A stretch of DNA of 64,000 nucleotides from Microtetraspora malaysiensis (GCF_001528665.1 NZ_BBYJ01000006.1:310001-374000), one strand, 5' to 3'. Positions 19,000 through 29,308 are shown, counted from the stretch's first letter. Translations and numbers: made by a program. The notes: a model not told the origin generated them from the letters alone.

Positions 19000-19608
19000 A
19001 TGTTCACCGGAATCGTCGAGGAACTGGGCGAGGTCGTCGCGATCGAGCCGCTCGCCGACTCGGCCCGCCTGTCGGTGCGCGGCGAGATCGTCACCGCCGA
19101 CGCCGTCCACGGCGCGTCGATCGCGGTCAACGGGGTCTGCCTGACCGTCGTCGGCGTCGCGGACGGCGTGTTCACCGCCGACGTGATGAAGGAGACCCTG
19201 GACCGCTCCTGCCTCGGCGTGCTGGTGCCGGGCTCACGGGTCAATCTGGAGCGGGCCGTACGCGTCGACCAGCGGCTCGGCGGCCACATCGTGCAGGGGC
19301 ACGTGGACGGCACCGGCGTGGTGCTCTCCCGCGAGCCCGCCCAGCACTGGGACGTCGTGCGGATCTCCCTGCCGGCCGAACTGGACCGCTACGTCGTCGA
19401 GAAGGGCTCGATCGCGGTGGACGGCGTCAGCCTGACCGTGGCCGGCGTGGACACGGGCGGCTTCGCCGTCAGCCTGATCCCGACCACGCTGGAGATGACC
19501 ACCCTCGGCCGCAAGCAGCCGGGCGACCCGGTCAACCTGGAAGTCGACATCCTCGCCAAGCACGTCGAGAAGCTTCTCGGCGCGCACGGCCTCGGGGTCC
19601 GGCCGTGA
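19000..19608 (+). CDS. ribE: Riboflavin synthase alpha subunit
   Basis: Trimeric enzyme of 202 aa that makes riboflavin from two 6,7-dimethyl-8-ribityllumazine molecules. The canonical N-terminus [12 protein letters not shown] is present. Two lumazine-binding repeats follow, with [20 protein letters not shown] in the first and the [16 protein letters not shown] pattern in the second. AAGGAGAACTGAG upstream of the ATG at 19000 supplies the ribosome site. The stop overlaps the GTG of the next gene (GTGA), so the transporter is translationally coupled to it. Confidence 0.97.
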   Translation: MFTGIVEELGEVVAIEPLADSARLSVRGEIVTADAVHGASIAVNGVCLTVVGVADGVFTADVMKETLDRSCLGVLVPGSRVNLERAVRVDQRLGGHIVQGHVDGTGVVLSREPAQHWDVVRISLPAELDRYVVEKGSIAVDGVSLTVAGVDTGGFAVSLIPTTLEMTTLGRKQPGDPVNLEVDILAKHVEKLLGAHGLGVRP

Positions 19609-20233
19609 ACTGGGCGGAGGCGGGGTTCGAGGTCCTCGGCCGGCACGTCGCCTGGGCCGACCTGGTGGGCAACGTGTGCGCGCTGGCCACGCTGTGGTTC
19701 GCGATGAAGCGGACGATCTGGACCTGGCCGGTCCAGTTCGCCGGCTCGGTGCTGCTGTTCGCCGCGTCGATCAGCGCGCATATCACCGGAAACGCGCTCA
19801 AGCAGGTGCTGTTCGGCGCGCTCGCGATCTACGGCTGGGTCCGCTGGTCGCGCGGCAGCCGCGGTGGCGCGCCGCTGGCCGTCCGCTCGGCCACCGGGCG
19901 CGAGCGCGTCGCGCTGGTCGCCGTACTGGCCGCCGGCACCGTCGCGGTCGCTCTGCTCTTCGGGTTCCTCAACTCCCGCGGCCTGAACGTGTCGTGGGCG
20001 CCGTGGCCCGACGCGTACATCTTCGTCGGCAGCGCGGTGGCGACCTGGGCGCAGGGGCGGGCGCTGGTCGACTTCTGGCTGCTGTGGGTCGCCGTCGACC
20101 TGGTCGGCGTCCCGCTGGCGTTCCGTTCGGGGCTGGTCGTCTCCGGCGCGGTCTACGCCGTCTTCTTCGTCCTGGTCCTGATCGGGTTCCGCGACTGGCG
20201 GCGCGAATCCCGCGCACTGGAGGCAGCAACCAT

Positions 20234-20237
<4 letters not shown>
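19605..20237 (+). CDS. ribM: PnuC-family transporter, probable riboflavin transporter RibM
   Basis: Integral membrane protein, 210 aa, with about seven hydrophobic segments. The family pattern includes [20 protein letters not shown] and the WVRWSRG region after the [12 protein letters not shown] helix. PnuC proteins carry nicotinamide riboside by facilitated diffusion. PnuC-like RibM proteins encoded inside FMN-regulated rib operons of actinobacteria carry riboflavin. The position between ribE and ribBA under an FMN riboswitch is the main reason for the RibM call. The start GTG overlaps the ribE stop, and the stop overlaps the ribBA ATG. Direction and substrate are inferred. Confidence 0.88.
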
Positions 20238-21992
<1,755 letters not shown>

Positions 21993-22031
21993 CGTGCACG
22001 CGACCCGTACGTCCAACGCATCTCGGTGATC

Positions 22032-22100
22032 ATGCAGACGCTCACAGGTATCCCTCCGGCCGGCCGCCACGTCGTCGACGAGCGCGGAGGTGCGCGATGA
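22032..22100 (+). CDS. Possible 22-aa upstream ORF coupled to the PH-domain gene
   Basis: ATG at 22032 opens a 22-codon frame whose TGA overlaps the ATG of the next gene (ATGA at 22097). The ribosome site is weak and there is no homology. It may be a leader frame or chance. Confidence 0.2.
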   Translation: MQTLTGIPPAGRHVVDERGGAR

Positions 22101-22549
22101 CGACTGCCGCGCCGCCCCCGCTGCCGGTGACCTGGCGTCCGCGCCAGGCGCGGATCATCGCGTACTCCATGGCGGCGATCATGGTGGTGGGTTCGGTGGT
22201 CCTCGCGGTGATCCTGCCCGAGCAGTTCAAGCTGCCGGACCGGCTCGGCATGATCGCCTTCGGCGGCGCGGTGGCGGCCGTGCTGCACCTGCTCGGGCGG
22301 CTCCGCGTGGAGGCGGACGAGCGGGGCATCAAGGTCGTCAACGCGCTGCGGACCCACCACTTCGAATGGGCCCAGGTACTCGACGTGAACCTGGTCGAGG
22401 GCGAACCCTGGCCCAAGCTCGACCTGGCCGACGGTAACATCGTCGGCGCCATGGGCATCCAGGGCTCCGAGAAGGAGCGCTCCCGTAAGGCGGTCTCCGA
22501 GCTGCGCGCCCTCATCCGCGCCCGCGGTGAGGCCCCCGACCGCGACTGA
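22097..22549 (+). CDS. PH-domain membrane protein
   Basis: 150 aa. Two N-terminal membrane segments (IIAYSMAAIMVVGSVVLAVIL and the following IAFGGAVAAVLHLLG) precede a small bacterial PH-like domain (VEADERGIKVVNALRTHHFE, WAQVLDVNL). Similar short proteins often follow ribH in actinobacteria, but their function is unknown. The ATG at 22097 has GCGGAGGTGCGCG upstream. It lies 104 bp after ribH and is probably cotranscribed. Confidence 0.75.
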   Translation: MTTAAPPPLPVTWRPRQARIIAYSMAAIMVVGSVVLAVILPEQFKLPDRLGMIAFGGAVAAVLHLLGRLRVEADERGIKVVNALRTHHFEWAQVLDVNLVEGEPWPKLDLADGNIVGAMGIQGSEKERSRKAVSELRALIRARGEAPDRD

Positions 22550-22649
22550 GGCGGGGGAGCGGGCCCGCCGTTCGCGCCCGCCCAAGGGAGGTGCCGGGTT
22601 TCGCCGTAAAGTTCCTCTGGAACGATCGTCGAGCCCGGTGAGGTCCAGA

Positions 22650-22940
22650 GTGAGCGTGCTGATCGACTGGCCCAACTGGCCCGGGCCCCGCAGGCTGCTC
22701 TGGTCGCACCTCGTCAGCGATCATTCGTACGACGAGCTGCACGGCTTCGCCCAGCTCCTCGGCGTGCCGCCGCGCGCCTTCGACCGCGATCACTACGACG
22801 TTCCGGAGACGATCTACGACCACGCCGTCCTGCTCGGCGCCGAGCCGGTGTCGAGCCGGGAGCTCGTGTCGCGCCTGCGGGCCGCCGGGCTGCGCAACCC
22901 CAAGTGGCGCCCCCTGGCCGGCAGCCCCTCAGCCGAGTGA
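22650..22940 (+). CDS. DUF4031 protein
   Basis: 96 aa. It matches the DUF4031 pattern: VLIDWPNWPGP at the N-terminus, LLWSHLVSDHSYDELHGFA, then DHYDVPETIYDHAVLLGAEPVS and RELVSRLRAAGLR. Function is unknown. The GTG at 22650 has GGTGAGG upstream and gives the normal family N-terminus; the longer frame from 22527 is unlike the family. It converges with the HD hydrolase gene, and the 3' ends overlap by 12 bp. Confidence 0.8.
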   Translation: MSVLIDWPNWPGPRRLLWSHLVSDHSYDELHGFAQLLGVPPRAFDRDHYDVPETIYDHAVLLGAEPVSSRELVSRLRAAGLRNPKWRPLAGSPSAE

Positions 22941-23549
22941 GGCGAGCTCCCCGGTGAGGTTCTCCCTGGCCCGCGCCTCCCACAGCGCCCGGCCGGCGGC
23001 CGTGCCGTACAGGTGGGGCCGGGCCAGGAGCCGCCGCAGGACCTGCGCGCGTCCCGCCCGGAACAGCTCATCCGGCACATGCCGGTACTCCTGTCGGACC
23101 GCCCGCGCGTACGTCGCGTAGGCCGCCCGCTCCCCGCCCAGAACGGACAGGTCGGCGTCGCACAGCACCGCCGCGTCCGCGTCGCCGGGCTCGTACGTGT
23201 GTGACGCGGTCACCCGGACCAGCCGGGCCACCTCACGGACCAGGCCGTCCGGCGCCCCGCACGCGGCCAGGCGGGCCTGCGCGAGCTGGGCGCTGCGCTC
23301 CTCGTCCCACCCCGCGCGTCCCTCGTACACCGCGTCGTGGAACCAGGCGGCGAGCCGTACGGCCCGCGGGTCGGCGGCGTGCCCGGCGAGCGGCTCGATC
23401 GCGGCGAGGACGGCGGCGAGGTGCGCGGCGGTGTGGTAGCGCCGGTGCGGCTCCGCCCAGCGCGCGATCAGCTCGGCGCGCAGCGCGTCCGCGCACGGGG
23501 AGGCGGCGAGGTCCAGGGATGCCGGAGGACGGAGGGCGGGCTGCTCCAT
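22929..23549 (-). CDS. HD-superfamily metal-dependent phosphohydrolase (COG4339-like)
   Basis: 206 aa, predicted cytoplasmic. The metal-binding pattern is visible as RRYHTAAHLAAVLAAIEPL, then AAWFHDAVYEG (the HD pair), and VRVTASHTYEPGDADAAVLCDADLSVLG with a late Asp. This is the layout of predicted HD hydrolases near COG4339, for which no substrate is established. The start is uncertain. ATG at 23549 gives MEQPALRPPASL; two earlier in-frame ATGs (23561 and 23621) lack better ribosome sites. Its 3' end overlaps the convergent DUF4031 gene. Confidence 0.78.
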   Translation of the reverse strand: MEQPALRPPASLDLAASPCADALRAELIARWAEPHRRYHTAAHLAAVLAAIEPLAGHAADPRAVRLAAWFHDAVYEGRAGWDEERSAQLAQARLAACGAPDGLVREVARLVRVTASHTYEPGDADAAVLCDADLSVLGGERAAYATYARAVRQEYRHVPDELFRAGRAQVLRRLLARPHLYGTAAGRALWEARARENLTGELASLG

Positions 23550-23618
23550 GCCCGCGACCATATCGCCGCGAACGCCGAGCAATTTATACGAATCCATCCG
23601 CTGTTTGGCGAAATTGAC

Positions 23619-23657
23619 CACAGTCAGGCGAGGGACGGTGGACGTAGCCTGACTGTG
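23619..23657. promoter_or_regulatory. Inverted repeat over the coxD-like start
   Basis: CACAGTCAGGC (23619-23629) and GCCTGACTGTG (23647-23657) are perfect 11-bp inverse copies with a 17-nt spacer; the right arm runs into the GTG start at 23657. TAGCCT (23645-23650) inside the right arm could be a -10 for a leaderless transcript. An operator, or a hairpin that hides the start, are both possible. Confidence 0.45.
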
Positions 23658-24589
23658 TGTCCCAGAGGACGAACCCGGACCCGGCGGCGGGGATCGACTC
23701 GCCCGCCAAGCTGGCCGCGCTGCTGGAAGAACACGACTACCTGGCCGACGAGGGCCTGGCCACGGCCGCGTTCCTGGCGTTGCGGATGGGGCGCCCGCTC
23801 TTCCTTGAGGGCGAGGCGGGCGTCGGCAAGACCGAGCTGGCCAAGACGCTCGCGGCGATCCTCGACGCCCCGCTCATCCGGCTGCAGTGCTACGAGGGGC
23901 TCGACGCCGCCCAGGCGCTCTACGACTGGGACTTCGCCCGCCAGCTGCTGCACATCAAGGCCGCCGAGGCGGCCGGGGCCACCGACGTCAAGGCGTTGGA
24001 AGGCGAGATCTACGACCGCAGGTTCCTGGTCGCCCGGCCGCTGCTGCGCGCCCTGGAGACCCGGCCCTGCGTGCTGCTCGTGGACGAGATCGACCGGGCC
24101 GACGACGAGTTCGAGGCGTTCCTCCTCGAGGTCCTTTCCGACTTCACGATCTCCGTGCCCGAGCTCGGCACGATCAGGGCGCAGACGCCGCCGGTCGTCG
24201 TCCTGACCTCCAACCGCACCCGCGAGGTGCACGAGGCGCTCAAACGGCGCTGCCTGTACCACTGGATCGAGCATCCCTCCTTCGAGCGCGAGGTCGCGAT
24301 CCTGCTGCGGCGGCTGCCCGCCTGCACGGAGGAGCTCGCGGCCGAGGTGGCCGGCGCGGCCGGACGGCTGCGCGAGGCCGACCTGGTCAAGCCGCCCGGC
24401 GTGGCCGAGACGCTCGACTGGGCCGAGGCGCTGCTCACCCTCGGCGCCGCCCGCCTCGACCCCGGTTTGGCCGCGGTCACCCTGGGCGCGCTGCTCAAAT
24501 ACCGCGAGGACCAGGAGACCGTACGGCGCGGCGGCCTGCTGGGCGACGGGCTCGCGGCGCGCGCGGGAGGCGGAGGCGGCCGTGCCTGA
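23657..24589 (+). CDS. MoxR-type AAA ATPase (CoxD-like)
   Basis: 310 aa cytoplasmic ATPase. Walker A is GEAGVGKTE (about 55-63) and Walker B is CVLLVDEIDRAD (about 138-149). The LIRLQCYEGLDAAQALYDWD segment is typical of the CoxD-like MoxR branch. CoxD assists maturation of the Mo/Cu active site of CO dehydrogenase with a VWA partner, and the next gene encodes such a partner. The start is GTG at 23657 within an inverted repeat, with no good Shine-Dalgarno, which fits leaderless translation. It overlaps the VWA gene by 8 bp. Confidence 0.88.
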   Translation: MSQRTNPDPAAGIDSPAKLAALLEEHDYLADEGLATAAFLALRMGRPLFLEGEAGVGKTELAKTLAAILDAPLIRLQCYEGLDAAQALYDWDFARQLLHIKAAEAAGATDVKALEGEIYDRRFLVARPLLRALETRPCVLLVDEIDRADDEFEAFLLEVLSDFTISVPELGTIRAQTPPVVVLTSNRTREVHEALKRRCLYHWIEHPSFEREVAILLRRLPACTEELAAEVAGAAGRLREADLVKPPGVAETLDWAEALLTLGAARLDPGLAAVTLGALLKYREDQETVRRGGLLGDGLAARAGGGGGRA

Positions 24590-25766
24590 GCCGCGCCGCG
24601 AGGCACGTGAGGGACACGGGGCGGCGGGCGACGACCGCGCCGCCCTCGTCCGGGCGATGACGGGCTTCGCCCGCACGCTGCGCGCGGCCGGGGTCGCCGC
24701 CGACCACCAGCGGACCCAGGGCTTCCTCGCCGCGCTGCGCGAGCTGGGCGCGCGCGAGCCGTGCGACGTCTACTGGGCCGGCCGGCTGACGCTCTGCTCC
24801 TGCCCCGACGACCTCGACCGGTACGACCGGTGCTTCGCGGCCTACTTCGGCGGCGCGCGGCCCGCCGCCCGCCGCGTGCCGCCCGCGGCGACCGTGACCC
24901 GGTTCGTCCTGCGCCCCGACGAGGGAGCCGGAGAGCCGGGCGAGGGAGGCGAGGCGAGCGCGGCGGCCACGGCGAGCGAGATCGAGGTGCTGCGCCACCG
25001 GGACGTCGCCCGGATGACCGCCGTCGAGCGGCAGGAGGTGGCCCGGCTGCTCGGGATGCTCAGGAGCGCCCGCGAGCGGCGCACGTCGCGTCGCCGCGCG
25101 CCGTCGCACCGCGGCGCGCTCGACGGCCGCCGCACCGTGCGCGAGGCGGTCCGCCGCGGCGGTGAGCCGGCCCGGCCGCGGTTCCGCGACCGCACCGAGA
25201 AGCCGCGCCGGGTCGTCATGCTCGTGGACGTGAGCGGCTCGATGGCCCCCTACGCCGACACCCTGCTGCGCTTCGCGCACGCCCTGGTCCGCGCCGAGCC
25301 GCGCGCCACCGAGGTGTTCAGCGTGGGCACCCGGCTCACCAGGGTGACCGCGGAGCTGCGCCACCGCGACCCCGCCGTCGCCATGGACGCCGTCTCGGCC
25401 GCGATCCCCGACTGGAGCGGCGGCACCCGGCTGGGGGAGGAGCTGAAGGAGTTGCTCCGGCTGTCCGACCCCCGGGGCGCGATCGTGGTGATCGCCTCGG
25501 ACGGCTGGGAGCGGGGCGACGCGAGCCTGCTCGGCCGCCAGATGGAACGCCTGTCGCGGCTCGCCCACCGGGTGATCTGGGTCAATCCGCACAAGGGGGA
25601 CCCGGCCTATCGGCCGCTGACCGCCGGGATGCGGGCGGCCCTGCCGTACGTCACCGAGTTCGTCGCCGGGCACAGCCTGGCCGCGTACGAGGAGCTCGCG
25701 CTCCGCCTGGCCGGCGGCACGGTCCCCGGTGCGGTTCATCGGGGGAGAGGCAGGCCGGATGCGTGA
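24582..25766 (+). CDS. VWA-domain protein (CoxE-like)
   Basis: 394 aa. The N-terminal half is Arg/Ala-rich and variable. The C-terminal von Willebrand A domain starts at about residue 205 with the MIDAS motif LVDVSGSMAPYAD and continues with DWSGGTRLGEELKELL and a late Asp in IVVIASDGWERGD. CoxE-type proteins work with MoxR ATPases in inserting metal cofactors. The GTG at 24582 overlaps the ATPase gene by 8 bp, and the 3' end overlaps the XdhC gene by 8 bp, so the three are one operon. Confidence 0.87.
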   Translation: MPEPRREAREGHGAAGDDRAALVRAMTGFARTLRAAGVAADHQRTQGFLAALRELGAREPCDVYWAGRLTLCSCPDDLDRYDRCFAAYFGGARPAARRVPPAATVTRFVLRPDEGAGEPGEGGEASAAATASEIEVLRHRDVARMTAVERQEVARLLGMLRSARERRTSRRRAPSHRGALDGRRTVREAVRRGGEPARPRFRDRTEKPRRVVMLVDVSGSMAPYADTLLRFAHALVRAEPRATEVFSVGTRLTRVTAELRHRDPAVAMDAVSAAIPDWSGGTRLGEELKELLRLSDPRGAIVVIASDGWERGDASLLGRQMERLSRLAHRVIWVNPHKGDPAYRPLTAGMRAALPYVTEFVAGHSLAAYEELALRLAGGTVPGAVHRGRGRPDA

Positions 25767-26916
25767 CGTGCTGGCCCAGATCGTGCGCTGGTGGGAGGCG
25801 GGGGAGCGGTTCGGCCTGGCCACCGTGGTCGGCACGTTCCGCAGCGCGCCCCGGCCGCCCGGGGCGTCCATGGCGGTGCTCCGGGACGAGGCGACCGGCA
25901 GCGTCTCCGGCGGCTGCGTCGAGGGCGCGGTCTACGACCTGGCCCAGCGGGTGGTCGCGGACGGCACGCCCGTGCTCCAGCGGTACGGCGTCAGCGACGA
26001 TGACGCCTTCTCCGTCGGCCTGACCTGCGGTGGCGTCATCGACGTGTTCGTCGAGCCCGTCTCGCGCGCGACCTACCCCGAGCTGGGGGAGGTCGCCGCC
26101 TCCATCGAGCGGAGCGAGCCGGTGGCGGTGGCGACGATCGTCGCCGGGCCGGGGCCGATCGGGGCGCGCCGCGTCGTACGGCCCGGTCGCGCCTCCGGCA
26201 CGCTCGGCTCGTCCCGGCTCGACGACGCGGTGGACGACGACGCGCACGGGATGCTCGCCCAGGGGCTCACCGGCGTCCGCCGGTACGGCTCCGAGGGGGA
26301 GCGGCGGCTGGACGACCTACAGGTCTTCGTGCAGTCGTTCGCGCCGTCGCCGCGGATGCTGGTGTTCGGCGCCATCGACTTCGCCGCGGCCGTGGCGCGG
26401 ATCGGCAAGTTCCTCGGCTACCACGTGGTGGTCTGCGACGCGCGTCCGGTGTTCGCCACCTCCCGCCGGTTTCCCGAGGCCGACGAGGTCGTGGTGAAGT
26501 GGCCGCACGACTACCTGGCGACGGCCGAGGTGGACGAGCGCACCGTGATCTGCGTTCTCACCCACGACCCCAAGTTCGACGTCCCGCTGCTGGAGGTCGC
26601 GCTGCGCACCCCGGCGACGTACGTTGGGGCGATGGGGTCGCGGCGCACCCACGAGGACCGGCTGCGGCGGTTGCGCGAGGCGGGGCTCACGGACACGGAG
26701 CTGTCCCGGCTGCGCTCGCCGATCGGGCTGGACCTCGGCGCGCGCACACCCGAGGAGACGGCGGTGTCGATCGCGGCCGAGCTGATCCAGCTCCGGTGGG
26801 GCGGAACCGGCCGCGCCCTGACCGAGACGACGGGCCGGATCCACGGCGACGCCGGGCTTTCGGGCGCGTCCGTCGCGGCGAGTCAGGGTGGGGAGCGTGC
26901 GGATGGCGACGGCTGA
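25759..26916 (+). CDS. XdhC/CoxI family molybdenum-hydroxylase maturation protein
   Basis: 385 aa. The N-terminal XdhC-CoxI domain has SGGCVEGAVYDLAQRVV and GLTCGGVIDVFVEPVSR with the conserved cysteines. The C-terminal Rossmann domain has RMLVFGAIDFAAAVARIGKFLGY, split by family as the nucleotide-binding start, and LTHDPKFDVPLL and GAMGSRRTHEDR. XdhC proteins bind molybdenum cofactor, promote its sulfuration and insert it into xanthine dehydrogenase-type enzymes. ATG at 25759 has GGGGGAGAGG upstream and overlaps the VWA gene by 8 bp. The 3' end overlaps the MobA-like gene by 14 bp. Confidence 0.9.
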   Translation: MRDVLAQIVRWWEAGERFGLATVVGTFRSAPRPPGASMAVLRDEATGSVSGGCVEGAVYDLAQRVVADGTPVLQRYGVSDDDAFSVGLTCGGVIDVFVEPVSRATYPELGEVAASIERSEPVAVATIVAGPGPIGARRVVRPGRASGTLGSSRLDDAVDDDAHGMLAQGLTGVRRYGSEGERRLDDLQVFVQSFAPSPRMLVFGAIDFAAAVARIGKFLGYHVVVCDARPVFATSRRFPEADEVVVKWPHDYLATAEVDERTVICVLTHDPKFDVPLLEVALRTPATYVGAMGSRRTHEDRLRRLREAGLTDTELSRLRSPIGLDLGARTPEETAVSIAAELIQLRWGGTGRALTETTGRIHGDAGLSGASVAASQGGERADGDG

Positions 26917-27487
26917 TCCCAACGAGGTCGTGGGTGTCCTGCTCGCGGCCGGTTCGGGCCGCAGGATGGGCACACCGAAGGCGCTGGTGGAGTTCGAGGG
27001 GGAGCGGCTCGCCGATCGCGGCGTGCGGCTGCTCGCCGACGGGGGCTGCGACCCGGTGCTGATCGTGCTCGGCGCCGCGGAGGTGCGGGTCCCGGGCGCG
27101 GTCGCGGTGCACAACCCCGAGTGGGCGACCGGCATGGGCTCGTCGCTGCGCGCGGGCCTCGCCGCGCTGCCCGCCTCCGCCCGCGCCGCGGTGATCGCCC
27201 TCGTCGACCAGCCGCTGGTCCGGCCGGAGGCCGTGCGCCGCCTGATCGCGGCGTACCGCGCGGGCGCCGCGGTCGCGGTGGCCTGCTACGGCGGCGCGCC
27301 GCGCAACCCCGTGCTCATCACCCGCGAGCACTTCGCGGAGGTGGCCGCGCTGGCCCAGGGCGACGTGGGAGCGCGGCCCTTCCTGCGGGCGCGTCCCGAG
27401 CTGGTCACCCGGGTGGAGTGCGACGGGGTGGGCGACCCGGCCGACCTAGACACGCCGGACGACCTGCGCACGCTCGGATCCCGCTGA
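26903..27487 (+). CDS. MobA-like nucleotidyltransferase (MocA/CoxI-associated)
   Basis: 194 aa. The N-terminal nucleotide-binding motif is LLAAGSGRRMGTPKALVEF, followed by NPEWATGMGSSLRAGLAAL and VIALVDQPLVRPEAVRRLI with the metal-binding Asp. This is the MobA-like NTP-transferase family that includes molybdenum cofactor cytidylyltransferases. Its place after coxD-coxE-xdhC supports a role in making or loading a molybdenum cofactor dinucleotide. ATG at 26903 with GGGGAG 7 nt upstream is preferred over a GTG at 26888. Confidence 0.87.
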   Translation: MATADPNEVVGVLLAAGSGRRMGTPKALVEFEGERLADRGVRLLADGGCDPVLIVLGAAEVRVPGAVAVHNPEWATGMGSSLRAGLAALPASARAAVIALVDQPLVRPEAVRRLIAAYRAGAAVAVACYGGAPRNPVLITREHFAEVAALAQGDVGARPFLRARPELVTRVECDGVGDPADLDTPDDLRTLGSR

Positions 27488-27496
27488 CCCTCCGGG

Positions 27497-27525
27497 TTGG
27501 CCGCCGCCGGTCCGGTCGTTAGCCT
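27497..27525 (+). promoter_or_regulatory. Promoter of the LLM oxidoreductase gene
   Basis: TTGGCC (27497-27502), a 17-nt spacer and TAGCCT (27520-27525) give a reasonable actinobacterial promoter ending about 60 bp before the ATG. Confidence 0.45.
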
Positions 27526-27540
27526 GGGACCCCAAAGAAA

Positions 27541-27560
27541 CGGAACATCATTCGGTTCCG
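27541..27560. promoter_or_regulatory. Inverted repeat in the LLM gene leader
   Basis: CGGAAC (27541-27546) and GTTCCG (27555-27560) with an 8-nt spacer lie just downstream of the predicted transcription start. This is an operator candidate for an unknown repressor. Confidence 0.35.
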
Positions 27561-27586
27561 GTGCTGCGCGCGGAAGGACGTACAGG

Positions 27587-28621
27587 ATGCGGATCGGGAT
27601 GGCCCTGAACTACGCGGGCGGGTTCAAGGAGACCGTGGCCGAGCTGGCCGACTACGAGAAGGCCGGGCTGGACATCGTCTTCGTCGCCGAGGCGTACAGC
27701 TTCGACGCGGTCAGCCAGATGGGCTACATCGCCGCCAGGACCGAGCGGTTGCAGATCGCCTCGGGCATCCTGCCGATCTACTCCCGCACTCCGGCGCTGC
27801 TGGCGATGACGGCCGCCGGGATGGACTACGTCTCCGACGGGCGGTTCACGCTCGGGCTGGGCGCCTCCGGCCCGCAGGTCATCGAGGGCTTCCACGGCGT
27901 GCCGTACACCGCGCCGCTGGGCCGGACCCGCGAGGTCATCGAGATCTGCCGCAAGGTCTGGCGGCGCGAACGCCTCGAATACGCCGGAAAGCACTACACC
28001 CTGCCCTATGAGGGCGGCACGGGCCTGGGCAAGCCGCTGAAGCTGATCAACCACCCGGTGCGCGACCGCATCCCGATCGTCCTCGCCGCGATCGGACCGA
28101 AGAACGTGGCGCTGGCCGCCGAGCTGGCCGAGGGCTGGGAGCCGATCTTCTTCATGCCGGAGAAGGCCGCCGACGTCTGGGGCGACTCTCTGGCGGCGGG
28201 CAAGGCGAAGCGTGACCCCTCGCTCGGCGAGCTCGACGTCATCGCCCAGGCGTTCCTCGCGATCGGCGACGACGTGGACGGGCTGCGCGAGCTGGGCCGT
28301 CCCATGGCCGCGCTGTACATCGGCGGCATGGGCGCCAAGGGCAAGAACTTCTACAACGACCTCGCCCGGCGCTACGGCTACGAGAAGGAGGCCGAGCGGA
28401 TCCAGGACCTCTACCTGGAGGGGAAGAAGGACGAGGCCGCCGCGCTCGTCCCGGCCGAACTGCTCGAGCGGATGTCGCTGATCGGCTCGGAGGGCTTCGT
28501 CCGCGACCGGGTGGCGGCGATGCGGGAGGCCGGGGTGACCACGATCAACGTCGCGCCGATCGGCCGCACCCACGAGGAGCGTCTCGCGCTGATCGAGAAG
28601 ATCAGGGACATCGCCGGCTGA
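27587..28621 (+). CDS. LLM-class F420-dependent oxidoreductase
   Basis: 344 aa TIM-barrel protein of the luciferase-like monooxygenase superfamily. Family features are GMALNYAGGFKETVAELADYEKAGLDIVFVAEAYSFDA (split here as GMALNYAGGFKE and DIVFVAEAYSFDA), RLQIASGILPIYSRTP, GRFTLGLGASGPQVIEGFHG and IPIVLAAIGPKNVALAAELA. The ASGPQV segment after GRFTLGLG is the usual F420-binding type rather than the FMN type. The substrate is unknown. ATG at 27587 has GGAAGG upstream. The gene has its own promoter, so it is probably not part of the cox-like operon. Confidence 0.88.
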   Translation: MRIGMALNYAGGFKETVAELADYEKAGLDIVFVAEAYSFDAVSQMGYIAARTERLQIASGILPIYSRTPALLAMTAAGMDYVSDGRFTLGLGASGPQVIEGFHGVPYTAPLGRTREVIEICRKVWRRERLEYAGKHYTLPYEGGTGLGKPLKLINHPVRDRIPIVLAAIGPKNVALAAELAEGWEPIFFMPEKAADVWGDSLAAGKAKRDPSLGELDVIAQAFLAIGDDVDGLRELGRPMAALYIGGMGAKGKNFYNDLARRYGYEKEAERIQDLYLEGKKDEAAALVPAELLERMSLIGSEGFVRDRVAAMREAGVTTINVAPIGRTHEERLALIEKIRDIAG

Positions 28622-28744
28622 CCCGGCCCGCCCCCTCATAGCGCTCCCGCTCGCACGGCCTTTTCCCCGCCGATGCGGGCGGTGCCGGTGAGACTGCGGA
28701 AGCAGGGGGCATGACTTATCCGTGTATACGGAACAAATCCCCAC

Positions 28745-29290
28745 TCAAGGGCGGAGACAGGCGGTGAAGACGGCGATCAGCCGGGCCTCCACCGCCGCCG
28801 GATCGGAGTCGCGGAGCGGCTCCGGCCCGAGCAGGCGGCGCAGCGAGCTGACGCCGAGGATGAACGTCACCGCGAGCGCGGCCCGCTCCCTCGGACGCGG
28901 GCCGCTCAGCCGTGCGGCGATCGCGCCGATCATGGCGTCCTCGACCCGGGCCCGGAGCACCGCCCTGATCTCCGGGCTGGTCCCCGCACGGTCGATCGTG
29001 CGGGTGAGCTGCTCCACCGTCCCGGTGTGCAGCCGCAGCGCCATGCGCGCGGCGAGCCGCGCGGGCAGTCCCTCGGGGTCCCCCTCGATGACCGCCTCCA
29101 GAGTCGAGCCCGTCGCGACGACCTGGGCGAAGAGTCCCGCCTTCGTGCCGAAGTAGCGGTTGATCAGGGAGACGTTGGCTTCGGCGGCGGCGGCGATCAT
29201 GCGCATCGTGACCTGCTCGTAGCCGTGCTCGGCGAACAGTTCCCTGGCCGCCTCCAGGATCCGCCGGCTGGTCGCCGCACGATCTCTCAT
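28745..29290 (-). CDS. TetR-family transcriptional regulator
   Basis: 181 aa. The N-terminal helix-turn-helix is canonical: SRRILEAARELFAEHGYEQV, TMRMIAAAAEANVSLINRYF and GTKAGLFAQVV. The C-terminal ligand domain is variable. The gene is divergent from a DHA2-type MFS exporter, with an imperfect palindrome over the exporter promoter. The usual arrangement is that the regulator represses the exporter until its ligand binds. ATG at 29290 gives MRDRAATSRRI; an earlier ATG at 29317 lies inside the operator and is less likely. Confidence 0.9.
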   Translation of the reverse strand: MRDRAATSRRILEAARELFAEHGYEQVTMRMIAAAAEANVSLINRYFGTKAGLFAQVVATGSTLEAVIEGDPEGLPARLAARMALRLHTGTVEQLTRTIDRAGTSPEIRAVLRARVEDAMIGAIAARLSGPRPRERAALAVTFILGVSSLRRLLGPEPLRDSDPAAVEARLIAVFTACLRP

Positions 29291-29308
29291 GGGGCGCAAC
29301 CTTAACGC

